Below, piece after piece: positions 47,201 to 54,715 of a DNA stretch of 64,000 nucleotides. A model generated the notes under the pieces. That model ran no database searches. It had not been told where the DNA came from and was given only the letters and a program-made list of their open reading frames with translations. The position numbers and the translations under genes were made by a program. This DNA is from Salminus brasiliensis. Its lineage: Eukaryota > Chordata > Actinopteri > Characiformes > Bryconidae. The DNA is taken from positions 7,362,740-7,426,739 of the forward strand of contig NC_132901.1 in NCBI RefSeq assembly GCF_030463535.1, written 5' to 3'. Each line of letters begins with the position of its first letter. Position 1 is the stretch's first letter.

Positions 47201-47741
47201 CCCACAAACAGAAATTAACAGGCTTTCCAACAGTATTTTCCAACGGCAAGATGGATTGCAAAGAAGCATTGTTACAACAAAGAAATAATCTACCAAACAC
47301 AAATTTCCTTACTTGTTTTGCTAAGTTTAGTACTTCTTTCTGTCCCTTCTGTTGTTCGAAGTTTTTTTTCAATTGCTAATATAGCACTTTAGTCTCTTTT
47401 TTTTTGTTTTTTTTTTGTTTGATTCAAGTATTTCATATAATATTAACTATTCAACATTGACAGCCTTAGATGAAACTCATGATGTCTTTGTGACTTTCTC
47501 TCCCTTAGGTGAGTCTGCAGATGAGGGTGTATCTGCGTCAATCATCACTCAACCCTCCCACCAGCCAGAGTATACTGCCTCTAATCTCCCGACAAGCGAG
47601 TCAGATCAGTTCCTTACAACGCCTGACGAGTCGGAAGAGAAGATCCTCTCTCAGGATGGAACAGAACTCATACACAGAGCTCCCAAGAAAGACCTGCTGG
47701 AGATTGATCGCTTTACAATCTGTGGGAACCGCATTGACTGA
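26413..47741 (+). CDS. tapt1: Transmembrane anterior posterior transformation protein 1 (TAPT1), 14 coding exons
   Basis: Joined exons: 26413-26602, 31615-31745, 33047-33165, 35655-35817, 37027-37162, 37353-37450, 39352-39421, 39510-39590, 39726-39835, 43738-43797, 44253-44321, 44468-44544, 44634-44800, 47509-47741. Phases fit throughout and give 567 codons plus stop, the length of human TAPT1. TAPT1 is a multispan membrane protein of the ER and ciliary base/centrosome. Loss affects skeletal patterning, Golgi structure and cilia in vertebrates. Hydrophobic segments are seen in exons 3, 4, 5/6, 8, 9 and 11/12. Landmark motifs are RGYFLEHNEAKYTERRERVY, YWTATEPKERKRAHIGVIPH and the C-terminus DLLEIDRFTICGNRID. 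The acidic/Lys-rich N-terminus (1-63) and residues ~465-545 are the variable soluble parts. The a/b paralogue is undecided. Confidence 0.96.
26603..31614 (+). other. tapt1 intron 1
   Basis: 5 kb. Begins with GTAATG-type short repeats (26690-26770) and a strong cluster of GCTAGC/AGCTAGCT words (26950-27240). A minus-strand Tc1 relic lies at 28300-28680 and a poly-T run at ~29738-29755. The rest is AT-rich without recognisable genes. Confidence 0.65.
28300..28680 (-). mobile_element. Tc1-like transposase relic, minus strand
   Basis: On the minus strand the stretch reads HTSKSTTNNLMRHKLQLMEW, then GQSPDLN, the conserved region between the second Asp and the Glu of Tc1 transposases. The expected Asn-Pro-Ile-Glu continuation is corrupted. 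The ends were not found. Confidence 0.65.
31615..31745 (+). CDS. tapt1: tapt1 coding exon 2
   Basis: Residues 64-107 (DLSLVRFVSAELTRGYFLEH, then TERRERVYTCLRIPKELEK). This is the highly conserved pre-membrane region. The acceptor follows a TG-rich run (GTCTGTGTGTGCACAG); the donor is AAG|GTACTG. Confidence 0.95.
31746..33046 (+). other. tapt1 intron 2
   Basis: 1.3 kb of AT-rich DNA with no feature I can name. Confidence 0.55.
33047..33165 (+). CDS. tapt1: tapt1 coding exon 3
   Basis: Residues 108-146 plus two bases. LMVFGFFLCLDAFLYVFTLL and the following LRVLLALIRLL form the first long hydrophobic stretch. The acceptor TTCCTCTGTAG is conventional. Confidence 0.95.
33166..35654 (+). other. 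tapt1 intron 3
   Basis: Contains a short dispersed repeat (33371-33440) and small A/T simple repeats. It ends in the (GT)n tract that forms the exon 4 acceptor region. No exon was recognised between 33166 and 35654. Confidence 0.65.
35587..35652 (+). repeat. (GT)n microsatellite abutting the tapt1 exon 4 acceptor
   Basis: A perfect ~66-nt GT tract that runs into the acceptor TAG at 35652-35654. Confidence 0.97.
35655..35817 (+). CDS. tapt1: tapt1 coding exon 4
   Basis: Residues 147-201: RLLQPAQVCDVLKGF, MMHYVDYSMMYHLIRGQ, KLYIIYNMLE. Both splice sites are unusual. The acceptor TAG directly ends a ~66-nt (GT)n tract with no normal pyrimidine tract, and the donor GAG|GTGCCA is weak. The exon is 163 nt, so skipping would break the frame. 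Confidence 0.93.
35818..37026 (+). other. tapt1 intron 4
   Basis: The first ~220 nt (35855-36035) resemble a degraded palindromic fish repeat: ATGCCCAACCCTTCTCATGG, with CCCTAATCTAA words, and AGGTGGGTTAGATTAGG later. The remainder is AT-rich. Confidence 0.5.
37027..37162 (+). CDS. tapt1: tapt1 coding exon 5
   Basis: Residues 202-246 plus one base: VADRLFSSFGQDILDALYWT, ATEPKERKRAHIGVIPH, then the start of a membrane segment (FFMAVLYV). The end was set by phase and family match. It uses a poor donor, T|GTATCC. Confidence 0.92.
37353..37450 (+). CDS. tapt1: tapt1 coding exon 6
   Basis: Residues 247-279: LHAILIMVQATTLNVAFNSH, NKSLLTIMMSNN. The donor is AAT|GTGAGT. Intron 5 before it is short (190 nt). 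Confidence 0.95.
37451..39351 (+). other. tapt1 intron 6
   Basis: Contains a dispersed fragment at 38185-38240 (GGTCCTGGAGGGCCAGATTC), a TTA/TTG trinucleotide run (38363-38450), and a degraded copy of the tail repeat at 38693-38830. Confidence 0.6.
38363..38450 (+). repeat. (TTA)n/(TTG)n trinucleotide repeat
   Basis: About 88 nt of TTA with TTG interruptions. Reads as poly-Leu or poly-Asn in translation, a repeat artefact. Confidence 0.95.
39352..39421 (+). CDS. tapt1: tapt1 coding exon 7
   Basis: Residues 280-302 plus one base (FVEIKGSVFKKFEKNNLFQM, SNS). CT-rich acceptor TCTCTCTCCAG, donor G|GTAAGT. Confidence 0.96.
39510..39590 (+). CDS. tapt1: tapt1 coding exon 8
   Basis: Completes D303, then residues to 329: IKERFTNYVLLLIVCLRNME, QFSWNP. 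Contains a hydrophobic segment (YVLLLIVCL). Intron 7 is only 88 nt. Confidence 0.96.
39726..39835 (+). CDS. tapt1: tapt1 coding exon 9
   Basis: Residues 330-366: HLWVLFPDVCMVIASEIAVD, VVKHAFITKFNDIPAD. The membrane segment lies near VLFPDVCMVIASEI. The donor is GAT|GTGAGT. Confidence 0.96.
40429..41175 (+). mobile_element. Tc1-like deletion derivative (MITE-like)
   Basis: TA-flanked. Left end CACTATATTGCCAAAAGTAT, right end decayed TTTGTCAGTATAGTG. The interior keeps the N-terminal coding region (from 40561, GGGTCGCTCTCAGGAGCTCA) and the extreme 3' region (CTGGAAGAATGGTCAAAAAT), but they join directly near 40951, so the catalytic domain is missing. ~0.75 kb instead of ~1.6 kb. Related to the relic at 4891. 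Confidence 0.8.
42150..43017 (+). mobile_element. Candidate hAT-like non-autonomous element
   Basis: TTACTCAAGTAAAAGTGTAC and AAAAGTAAAAGTAATGTAAG occur inside, and the right side ends TTTGTTACTAGACACCTCTG, as in a widespread teleost family. A matching left terminus was not found, so limits are approximate. Confidence 0.45.
43738..43797 (+). CDS. tapt1: tapt1 coding exon 10
   Basis: Residues 367-386 (VYGEYRASLAFDLVSSRQKN). Only 60 nt, in phase 0 on both sides, after the 3.9-kb intron 9. Confidence 0.95.
43798..44252 (+). other. tapt1 intron 10
   Basis: Almost filled by a MITE-like fragment (43940-44105) and a (GT)n tract (44172-44210). Confidence 0.65.
43940..44105 (-). mobile_element. Tc1-related MITE fragment
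   Basis: CCAAATATTTGTGGACGCCC, AATGCATTCAGCTACTTTAG, AATAGGACTCTCTGGAGCAG: the family seen in reverse at 10062-10135. No coding capacity. Confidence 0.65.
44253..44321 (+). CDS. tapt1: tapt1 coding exon 11
   Basis: Residues 387-409 (AYTDYSDSVSRRMGFIPLPL, ALL). A 69-nt symmetric exon; skipping it would keep the frame. Confidence 0.95.
44468..44544 (+). CDS. tapt1: tapt1 coding exon 12
   Basis: Residues 410-434 plus two bases (LIRVVTSSVKIQG, then ALAFVCVVLFYL). Part of the last membrane region. Donor GG|GTAAGT. Confidence 0.94.
44634..44800 (+). CDS. tapt1: tapt1 coding exon 13
   Basis: Completes G435, then to 490: MITLKVLNSIVLLGKSCVYV, KEANMEEKLFQS, followed by a Ser/Ala-rich variable stretch. 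TG-rich acceptor (TTCTGTGTGTGCAG), donor G|GTAATG. Confidence 0.94.
45545..45862 (+). repeat. Degenerate tRNA-SINE-like repeat
   Basis: GGTGGCGTAGCAGTCTATAC at the head (box A-like), a decayed box B (AGATCGTTTGATCCTGC), AATTGGCCTTGCTCTTTTTG, and a 3' end AGGAAGAAAATTGGGAAAAG. Relative of 19441-19655. Confidence 0.5.
46068..47332 (+). mobile_element. Tc1-like relic with ~200-nt inverted repeats
   Basis: Left 46070-46290 and right ~47140-47332 are inverted copies: outer AGTAAGGAAATTTGTGT, then a TAGAT-GATTTCTTTGTTGTAACAATG block, GGAAAGCCT, and an inner TTCTCTGCCA. Between them lie decayed transposase pieces. ~1.26 kb. Confidence 0.8.
46410..46990 (+). pseudogene. Tc1-like transposase remnant
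   Basis: GVPQNQVAALFGVIPSTIPK is the N-terminal helix-turn-helix. Further pieces in other frames (ARRSAMTALT, RRVKV, then a GGAATCTCCCTCACTGG region) follow family order. Several frameshifts and stops, and no intact second Asp/Glu region. Confidence 0.65.
47509..47741 (+). CDS. tapt1: tapt1 last coding exon
   Basis: Residues 491-567 and stop TGA 47739-47741. A variable acidic linker, then SDQFLTTPDESEEK and KDLLEIDRFTICGNRID, identical to the mammalian C-terminus. The exon itself opens with GTGAGT, so acceptor and a donor-like sequence are back to back (TTAG|GTGAGT). Confidence 0.95.
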
Positions 47742-49123
47742 CACTCAAACGCAAATGCTCACACACTTGTGTTTAGAGAGTGACGAAAGCTGGGATGGTG
47801 GTTGTGAACTGAAAAATCTTCCTGTCTACCAGCTTGATAATTTTTTTTTCCTCTTGACCCTGGGGCTTCCAGGATGAGGGCAGAAAGAAACTGTGGGATA
47901 TTTATTAAGAAATGCATCTAATTTATTGAAGCTGCAAACTGAAAAAAAAACACACACACACATTACACAACATTTTCATTTCTATACTCCCTCATTCATG
48001 GATCTCTACATGCTTAGACAACAGATGGAGTAGGCCTTGGAGTTAGACTTGAGGATGTTGCCTGGTTTCTTTGCCGTCCTGACTGGGAGAAGGAAGGAGA
48101 GAAAAAAAGAGCGAGAGAAAAAGACTCACTTCAGAAATTGGACTAAATGAAAGACTTAATTTTGTATAGTGGCAAACAAAGATGCTAACATGAAGAAACT
48201 ACAGGTCGGAATTGACTAAAGCTAAGTTCTGTGTGAAGTAGTTAACTTGAAATGTGTGACACCTTTTTTTCCATGCATGCATTTTCCTTAAAGGGGAATT
48301 TCACTAATCTTAAGGAATTTCTACTTGATTCCAGTTGTTAAGATGGTTGGTTTTGCATGATTGGGAGGGTGGTTTGGTGTGAAATGCTCTGTTCTAGGTA
48401 AAGTACAGAGTCAGAATTCTACTCAGTGGTGATGATCGTTACCAGATGTGCCAGAGTTTAATACCTATGAATACAACATTATTAAAAACTGTTATATGAA
48501 AGGGTAAAGAATACACACTGCCTGATGCCTGAAGCACTATTTTTTTTAGAGAAAGTTTTGTCCTAAAACATATGTATTTCTAAATCTATTTATGGGAGGG
48601 CACTGTGACGTAAACTGGTCCCCATAGAGAACTTATATTTTCCTATATGCCTCTCTTTACCATCTTCATTACACTTAACACATAAAAACTGGTGGTTTTG
48701 GAAAGCAAATATTGGCGTTGTAGATATTACAACCCCTGGTTCCGATCACCACCGCAGTCAAGATTTGTTTCTTTAGTTTCAAGTTATAAATTTCACTCCA
48801 GACCACTCTGACTAATTTTGACCACATTTTAGTGAGGACATTGTTGGAATTGCCCTTTAGGCTCAGTACACAGCCTAAAGCTTTTTGATTCATATTTCTG
48901 TTTATTGACTGTGCTGAGACACACATAATTTTAAGCTCATTAATGACTCAAGTACACAGAACATATGAGTAAATTATGTAGACCAGGTCAACTCTGTAAT
49001 TCTGCATCTTTTGACAAAAGCAGATTGATTGTAAGTAGCATTTGACTGAAACACTTTAGTTACTTTGACTTTAAGAAGTTACATTACATAGTTGGAATCT
49101 ACTATTCAACAAATAGTGTATAG

Positions 49124-49252
49124 CAGTGGTTTTCAAACTGGCCCTCTGGGTCCCTCATATGATCTACATTTTGTCTCTCTGCCCTATCTCTATGTTATGA
49201 GTTGGGTTTGATTAAACTCTGAAATGTCTGAGGGCTGTTTTGAGAACCACTG
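49124..49252. mobile_element. hAT-type MITE with 8-bp target duplication
   Basis: Terminal inverted repeats CAGTGGTTTTCAAA and TTTGAGAACCACTG enclose 129 nt. The flanks GTGTATAG (49116-49123) and GTGTATAA (49253-49260) are an 8-bp duplication with one mismatch, the hAT hallmark. Confidence 0.85.
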
Positions 49253-49871
49253 GTGTATAAAATATAGCCAGGGTATCAAACAATGACTAACTGATTAATC
49301 TATTTGTGGTTTTAAATATTTCTTTTCAGTTTTTTTCCCTCCTAAGCTAAAACATCGTAATTTTGAGATTTTATCAGTCGTTTTATCAGGTAGTTTTGTA
49401 TTTTCTGCTGCAGTCTTCATTCATGCTAAACCACTTTGGTAAATCCATTCATTACACTTTAATGCTTGTGAATCGCAGATGAGTTTATTACTTCGATTTT
49501 GTAGTATTAGAATTTTGTACGTATATGATAGACACAACAAAGATTACTATAGGCAAAGCCCTTTGGCATGTTAACTCTCAAAGTGGTCATTTGACCAAAC
49601 AAATACATCTACTGTGGGGGAAAATATTCAGATATCATATCTGTAGACCAGTTCAGTTCCTGGAGAAATAATCTCTAAGTCTTATGGGTTTTTTTGTGTT
49701 TGTTTTGTTTGTTTTTTTCCAGCAATTTCATATCTGCCTTGCCCTGTACTGGATACAGTTATGATAAAATGTTAAAGTATATATTTTAGGATTTAAATAC
49801 TTGTACATTGTTCTATGTCTATTCCAGTGACCAATTAGATTTGAACACCTATCTAACCAATCTATTGAACA

Positions 49872-49905
49872 CCCCCCCCCCCCCCCCCCCCCCCCAAACA
49901 GCTTT
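49872..49905 (+). repeat. Poly-C tract (34 nt)
   Basis: Uninterrupted C run, flanked by AAAC-type sequence. Capable of G-quadruplex on the minus strand or an i-motif on the plus strand. Confidence 0.95.
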
Positions 49906-51635
49906 GATCCTTCAAGACCACTATTATGGGGTGTTAATAATAATTATTATGGCATAATAAGTATTAATTGCACAATACCTGCCCTGCCCATGAGCAACTA
50001 ACTTTCTAACTAATTTTCTTTAATGAAGGACTGATTCACTAAACTAGATATTGAATGGAAACTAGAAATACTGGCCCTTCTTCAGGAGAGCTTTGGAAGT
50101 GGTTAAGCTAACATTCTCCCATCAAATCACAAAGCATTTTTAATTTGTGTTCATTCTAATGTTGGTGATGGAACCATTAACAATGTACTGAAACAGGTTT
50201 GCATTAGGGATGCCCCATTCTCTAATGCTTTAATAGTTTATATTTCAGCTATTTTCAAGACCAATCCATTATTTGTACCGCTGTGCTGCTATGTTAAAGG
50301 CACCATTAGTGGACGTTATTCAGAACCTGATGCAGTCAGTAAAGTTAAAAAAGTTTCTATGTCTGCAGTGTGGATCATTGAGATGTGTTCTGCAGTTCTA
50401 GAGTGTTAGGGATACCATTCTGCAAATATAAAAAAATGAATGATTTTACTGTGGCATTTTTAAGTAACTGGTAGGCAAGAAGTCGTTAAGGTCAATCAAA
50501 TTGTACTATAAAATACTGAACACTATAAAATGTAGGTTAAAAAACTAAGTACTCCACACCAGAATATAACCTTCTACTTCCTTACCAGAATTCTTTGGCT
50601 TTTTTATTAATATAATTAATTAAATCAGGACTTGGCACTGCAACATCTTACAGCACTCATAGTGGAGAGCAAGCTGAAATAAAGGCATCTTAGACTTGTT
50701 TATTCCAGACAATCTACCATTATTATTAATACAATTCTACCTTTGTATTTGTTTCACAGTAGGCCTGTAGTAGGCCGGCTGACTTTGCTGCGTTTACTTG
50801 GCCTAGTTCTAAAAAAAACTCCTGATTGAAGACTTATATATTGTGTTTATTTTGCACGACTGTCTGAAAAATTCAGAATGTGCAGTACATTTGGTCGGAA
50901 GGCTTGTCAAAGTTTTATTTTATTGAGTGGCATTCTCCCTCAGGCAATGGGATAGAGGTAATGTACACAATATCAAATTATACCATTATGGGTAGCTTTC
51001 AAGGTTCTTATTTGTACATCTAGGTTCCTGAGTGGTTCTGATATTTGGGTTAATTACTTTGTAGTTTATTTGTTGTGTGTAAAAATTATTTAAAGATAAA
51101 AAGAGTCTTTTTTTTTGTTTGTTTGTTTTTTTTTGGTGCTTATAATGCAAGCCTGTAGGACTGCCTGTCTGGAGAAGTATTATGAAAACATGAAGATTTC
51201 ATGTTCAAAATTATCTTTGAATGTTACACTGAAAAGTTGCTGTTCCTTTTTCTCTTTTCTTTCACCTTTTAAAATACATTTCAGGAAAGCAATTTTGGTT
51301 TGAGCCTACAGCCATGGAAACATCATTACACACGCATAAACATGGAATAGCATATTTACAAAGCAATGCTTAATTATTTATGAGGTTATGCCAGTAATTG
51401 CTACATAGCAATGTTTTAAGAAGTAGCTGTGTAAAACTACTGAAGGGCAGCATTCATAAGACTTCATAAGCCTTTTCTGACAACACATAAACCAGCTTTT
51501 TCCAAGCTGTCTTTATATTATCTGAAGTGCATTACATACAAATGGACAAAAACCCTTGATGAAAAAAGGACACTTGATAGAATTAATATAAATAATAATT
51601 TCACTGCAGCTGTCACTTACAGTATATGAACATTT

Positions 51636-51666
<31 letters not shown>

Positions 51667-52023
51667 GGGACCAGCAGAGTTGTTTTAAAAAAACTTGAAA
51701 TATCTCTTTACCTTAACTTACAGTGAAACATTTGCTATTTCCTGTAAAGTTACTGTTTTGGGTTTCTTTAATAATTTTTTTAGATAGTGATGGTATGTTT
51801 ATGTAGGTATGTTAGTTATCATGTGGCTTGTTTAGGTGTTATGTAGCCTAACAAAGATTTACCGTAAATTACGGTAAATGAGACATAAGTGTCATTAAAC
51901 TAAAGTAGCAGACGTGGAAATATTAATTAGGCCTCTGTGTTTAACTATGTGGATAACATCATGGCATTGTGATTATCGTTGTACTGGCAGAAGCTATTGA
52001 CAAATATTTAACTATTGCTTCAT

Positions 52024-52312
52024 ACAGTGGTGGCTCAGCGGTTAGAGCGCCGGGATATTGATAACAGGGTTGTGGGTTCGATTCCCGGTCTCGGCAAGCT
52101 GCCGCTGTTGGGTCCTTGAGCAAGGCCCTTTACCCTCTCTGCTCCCCGGGCGCTGGAGTTGGCTGCCCACCGCTCTGGGTGTGTGTGTACTCACTGCCCC
52201 TAACACATGTGTGTGTGTGAGTGTGTGTTCACTACCAGATGGGTTAAATGCGGAGGACACATTTCGCTGTACAGTCCACACTGTACAGTGACAAATACGT
52301 GCACCTTTACAT
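52024..52312 (+). repeat. tRNA-derived SINE, copy 3
   Basis: Box A TGGCTCAGCGG and box B GGGTTCGATTCCC are intact, followed by the same body and tail as copies 1 and 2. Same strand as the genes. Confidence 0.85.
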
Positions 52313-52992
52313 GTTATTTTGTCCTTATGCTTTTCTTTTAATTTGAAAAAAAATATATTATTATAAGTTCTTATTAAACAAAAGCTAGCCAGTTGAATAA
52401 GATATTTTGTATACAAAAACAATTGAAGTATGAAACTTGCCACGATACCTTTAATTGTCCCCTTTTTTATTTAATTGAAGTGAGTGTAAAAATCATTGAA
52501 ACTGTGTGAGTCTTAAGATGAATCATAAAACAGGACTTCGTTATCGACGCGCTAAATCACAATGCTGAGTTCCCGTCCATTGTTATGGAAGCTGCCCTAG
52601 TGCTGTTTATTTTTTCAGTTTTCCCAGATACCCCAATACCGAAAACCAATTTTTACTGGAATGATTTATACCAGCATAATATTTGTAGCTTAGTTTTACA
52701 TAAAAGCCCTACAGAATGAGTGCAAATTTGGGGCCTTTTGTAAGTCTTGAAGCCAAGTGCTTTCTAACCTATCAGTCTCTCTCTTTCTCTTTTTCCACAT
52801 CATACACGTCTGTGTTACCCAATCTCTGTTTCTATTCACTTATATTGATATCTGCAGTTATTAAGTTTGCTTTTTTTATTGAAATTTTGCTTTTTCTTTA
52901 AAAGCAGAAAGAGATGGATTATTTCACATCATTTGTAAGTGATGTATTTTCAGGGGGTGGGATGAGGGAAGAAGAAAAGAATTGCGTTGGTG

Positions 52993-52998
52993 AATAAA
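52993..52998 (+). terminator. Candidate distal polyadenylation signal for tapt1
   Basis: AATAAA followed by TTTTGTTGTTTTGTACTG and then a (GT)n tract (53035-53053 and imperfect beyond), a strong GU-rich downstream element. 5.25 kb after the stop, so assignment to tapt1 is an inference. Confidence 0.35.
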
Positions 52999-53164
52999 AG
53001 TTTTGTTGTTTTGTACTGCTTGGATAATCTCTGGTGTGTGTGTGTGTGTGTGTGCGTGCGTGCGTGCCGATGGTTACCATGGAGAGTGTTGCCATGGTTT
53101 CTGTCCTGAAAGGCAGTTTTAGTCCATATGGAGTTAAAAATGTAAGCTGATCTGCTCTGTGGAC

Positions 53165-53560
53165 AATTTCATACGGTAGAGTCAGTGGCGCACTGTTCTA
53201 CTGTGCAGCGACACAAATATGACATGAAAGAGGCATCCTAAGAAAATCTTTCCTGCATCCTCATCATAAATTTCAGCATCCGACATTTTAAGGAGCATCT
53301 AAACAAGCGTGGTGGACTTATTTAGAAATGGGAAAATAATTGTATGGAAAAGAGCACTTCTCCAACAGTAAAGCGTAGGGGATGAATCAACCATGCTTTG
53401 GGCATGTGTTGCAGCCAGTGGGAAGATTTCTCTAGTAGAGGGGAATTGATTTAATTGAATAACAGGAAAGTCTGGACACAAACATCCCACAGTCTGTGAA
53501 ATGGTACAGATGACAGGCATAGCTTCTACAGCAGGATAATGAACTTAATCATTTGGTAAA
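53165..53560 (+). mobile_element. Tc1-like transposase relic
   Basis: Order-preserved fragments of a transposase gene: CATGCTTTGGGCATGTGTTG, CAGCCAGTGGGAAGATTTCT, CTTCTACAGCAGGATAATGA (the QQDND region). Frames are broken and the ends not found. Confidence 0.65.
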
Positions 53561-53989
53561 AAGAAAGCCTCAAAAATACTGTTGTGCATAATTAGCTTAA
53601 CTTTTTATTGTACTGTCTGCATGTTATTCAACATTTTCTCACTGTTGTTTTCCAATGCTATCATTATGGAGCAATTTAAATACAAGTTTAAATACAAATA
53701 GCTGAATGCACCCTGATTAAATTGTGATGTGGGAATGATGTTAGAGAAAAAGCACTGCACTTAAATTCTAGCACAGATTAAATCAGTATGTTTCCTGAAG
53801 CATGGGACTCATCTAATCCCCAAACTGGCTAAATATGAACTGTGTGTGTGTGTGACTGAGCTGTAATTACGTCTGCTAAACTCCAGTGATTTTTGGCTCT
53901 GCTCCGATCTGTCTGTTCTGAAAAAAATCTCTTCCACTGCTCTGTGGTGCACACACATTCGCACAGACGGACTGAGCATTTTGTTACAT

Positions 53990-54715
53990 TTATTAGCAAT
54001 ATATTAGGGAGACCTCTACAGGTGCTTTGTGTTAAATTAGCCAATCGTGTGGCAGGAGTGCAGTGCATGAAATCATGCAGATATGCATTTTCAGACTGTT
54101 CAGATGTTCAGAATGGGAGAAAATGTGATCACAGTGATGTTTGAGTGGCATGAATCTTGGTATCAGGTGGACTGGTTTGAGTATGTTTTGAACAGCTGAT
54201 CTCCTGGTATTATCCAGCATAAGAGTTTGCTCAGAATGGCATAAGAAAGAAAAACATCCAGTAAGTGGCAGGACTAGAGAATGGTCAGACTGGTTGGAGC
54301 TGACAGAAAGGCTATAGTAACTCAGGTAATCACTCTGTACAATTGTGGTGAGCAGAAAAGCATATCACAATACGCATATCACAATAAGTCCAACCTTGGG
54401 GCGAATCGCCAACAACAGCACAAGGCCATGTCAGGTTCCACTTCTGTCTGCAAAGAACAGAAAGCTGAGGCTGCATTGGGCTCAGGCTCACCAGATCTAT
54501 CCATCTATACCACATCCATCAGAACATCTTTGGGATGTGGTAGAACAGGAGATTCACAGCCTGAAAATGCACCCCCAAACTCAATTGTGCAATTGTGTGA
54601 CACTTTCATGTCAACATAGACCAGAACCTCAAAGCATTGGTTCCAATATCTTGTGAGTCCATTAAATAAAGAATTGAAGTTCTTTTGAGAGCAAAGCTAG
54701 GCTCTGCCTGGTACT
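53990..54715 (+). mobile_element. Tc1-like relic, copy 1 of its family
   Basis: AATGGTCAGACTGGTTGGAG, CTGACAGAAAGGCTATAGTA, then CATCTTTGGGATGTGGTAGA (the residue block just after the catalytic Glu). The middle is deleted between ~54490 and 54520. The right edge CCTGGTACTAG is typical of the family. Confidence 0.65.

Larger units (their letters stand above)
44801..47508 (+). other. tapt1 intron 13
   Basis: Carries CT-rich sequence (45020-45270), a degenerate SINE-like repeat (45545-45862) and a Tc1-like relic with long inverted repeats (46068-47332) ending ~175 nt before the last exon. Confidence 0.65.
47742..53010 (+). other. tapt1 3'UTR and downstream DNA
   Basis: AT-rich and without ORFs of note. 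Includes ATTAAA at 48481, AATAAA at 50678 and at 52993, a hAT MITE (49124-49252), a 34-nt poly-C (49872-49905), (AAT)n near 51636-51667 and SINE copy 3. How much is transcribed as 3'UTR is unknown. The 52993 signal has the best downstream GU-rich context. Confidence 0.45.

Noticed and set aside
52042-52443. 133-codon minus-strand frame, with similar frames at 3740-3979 and 5162-5482
   Set aside because: All three are antisense readings of the same SINE, not genes.
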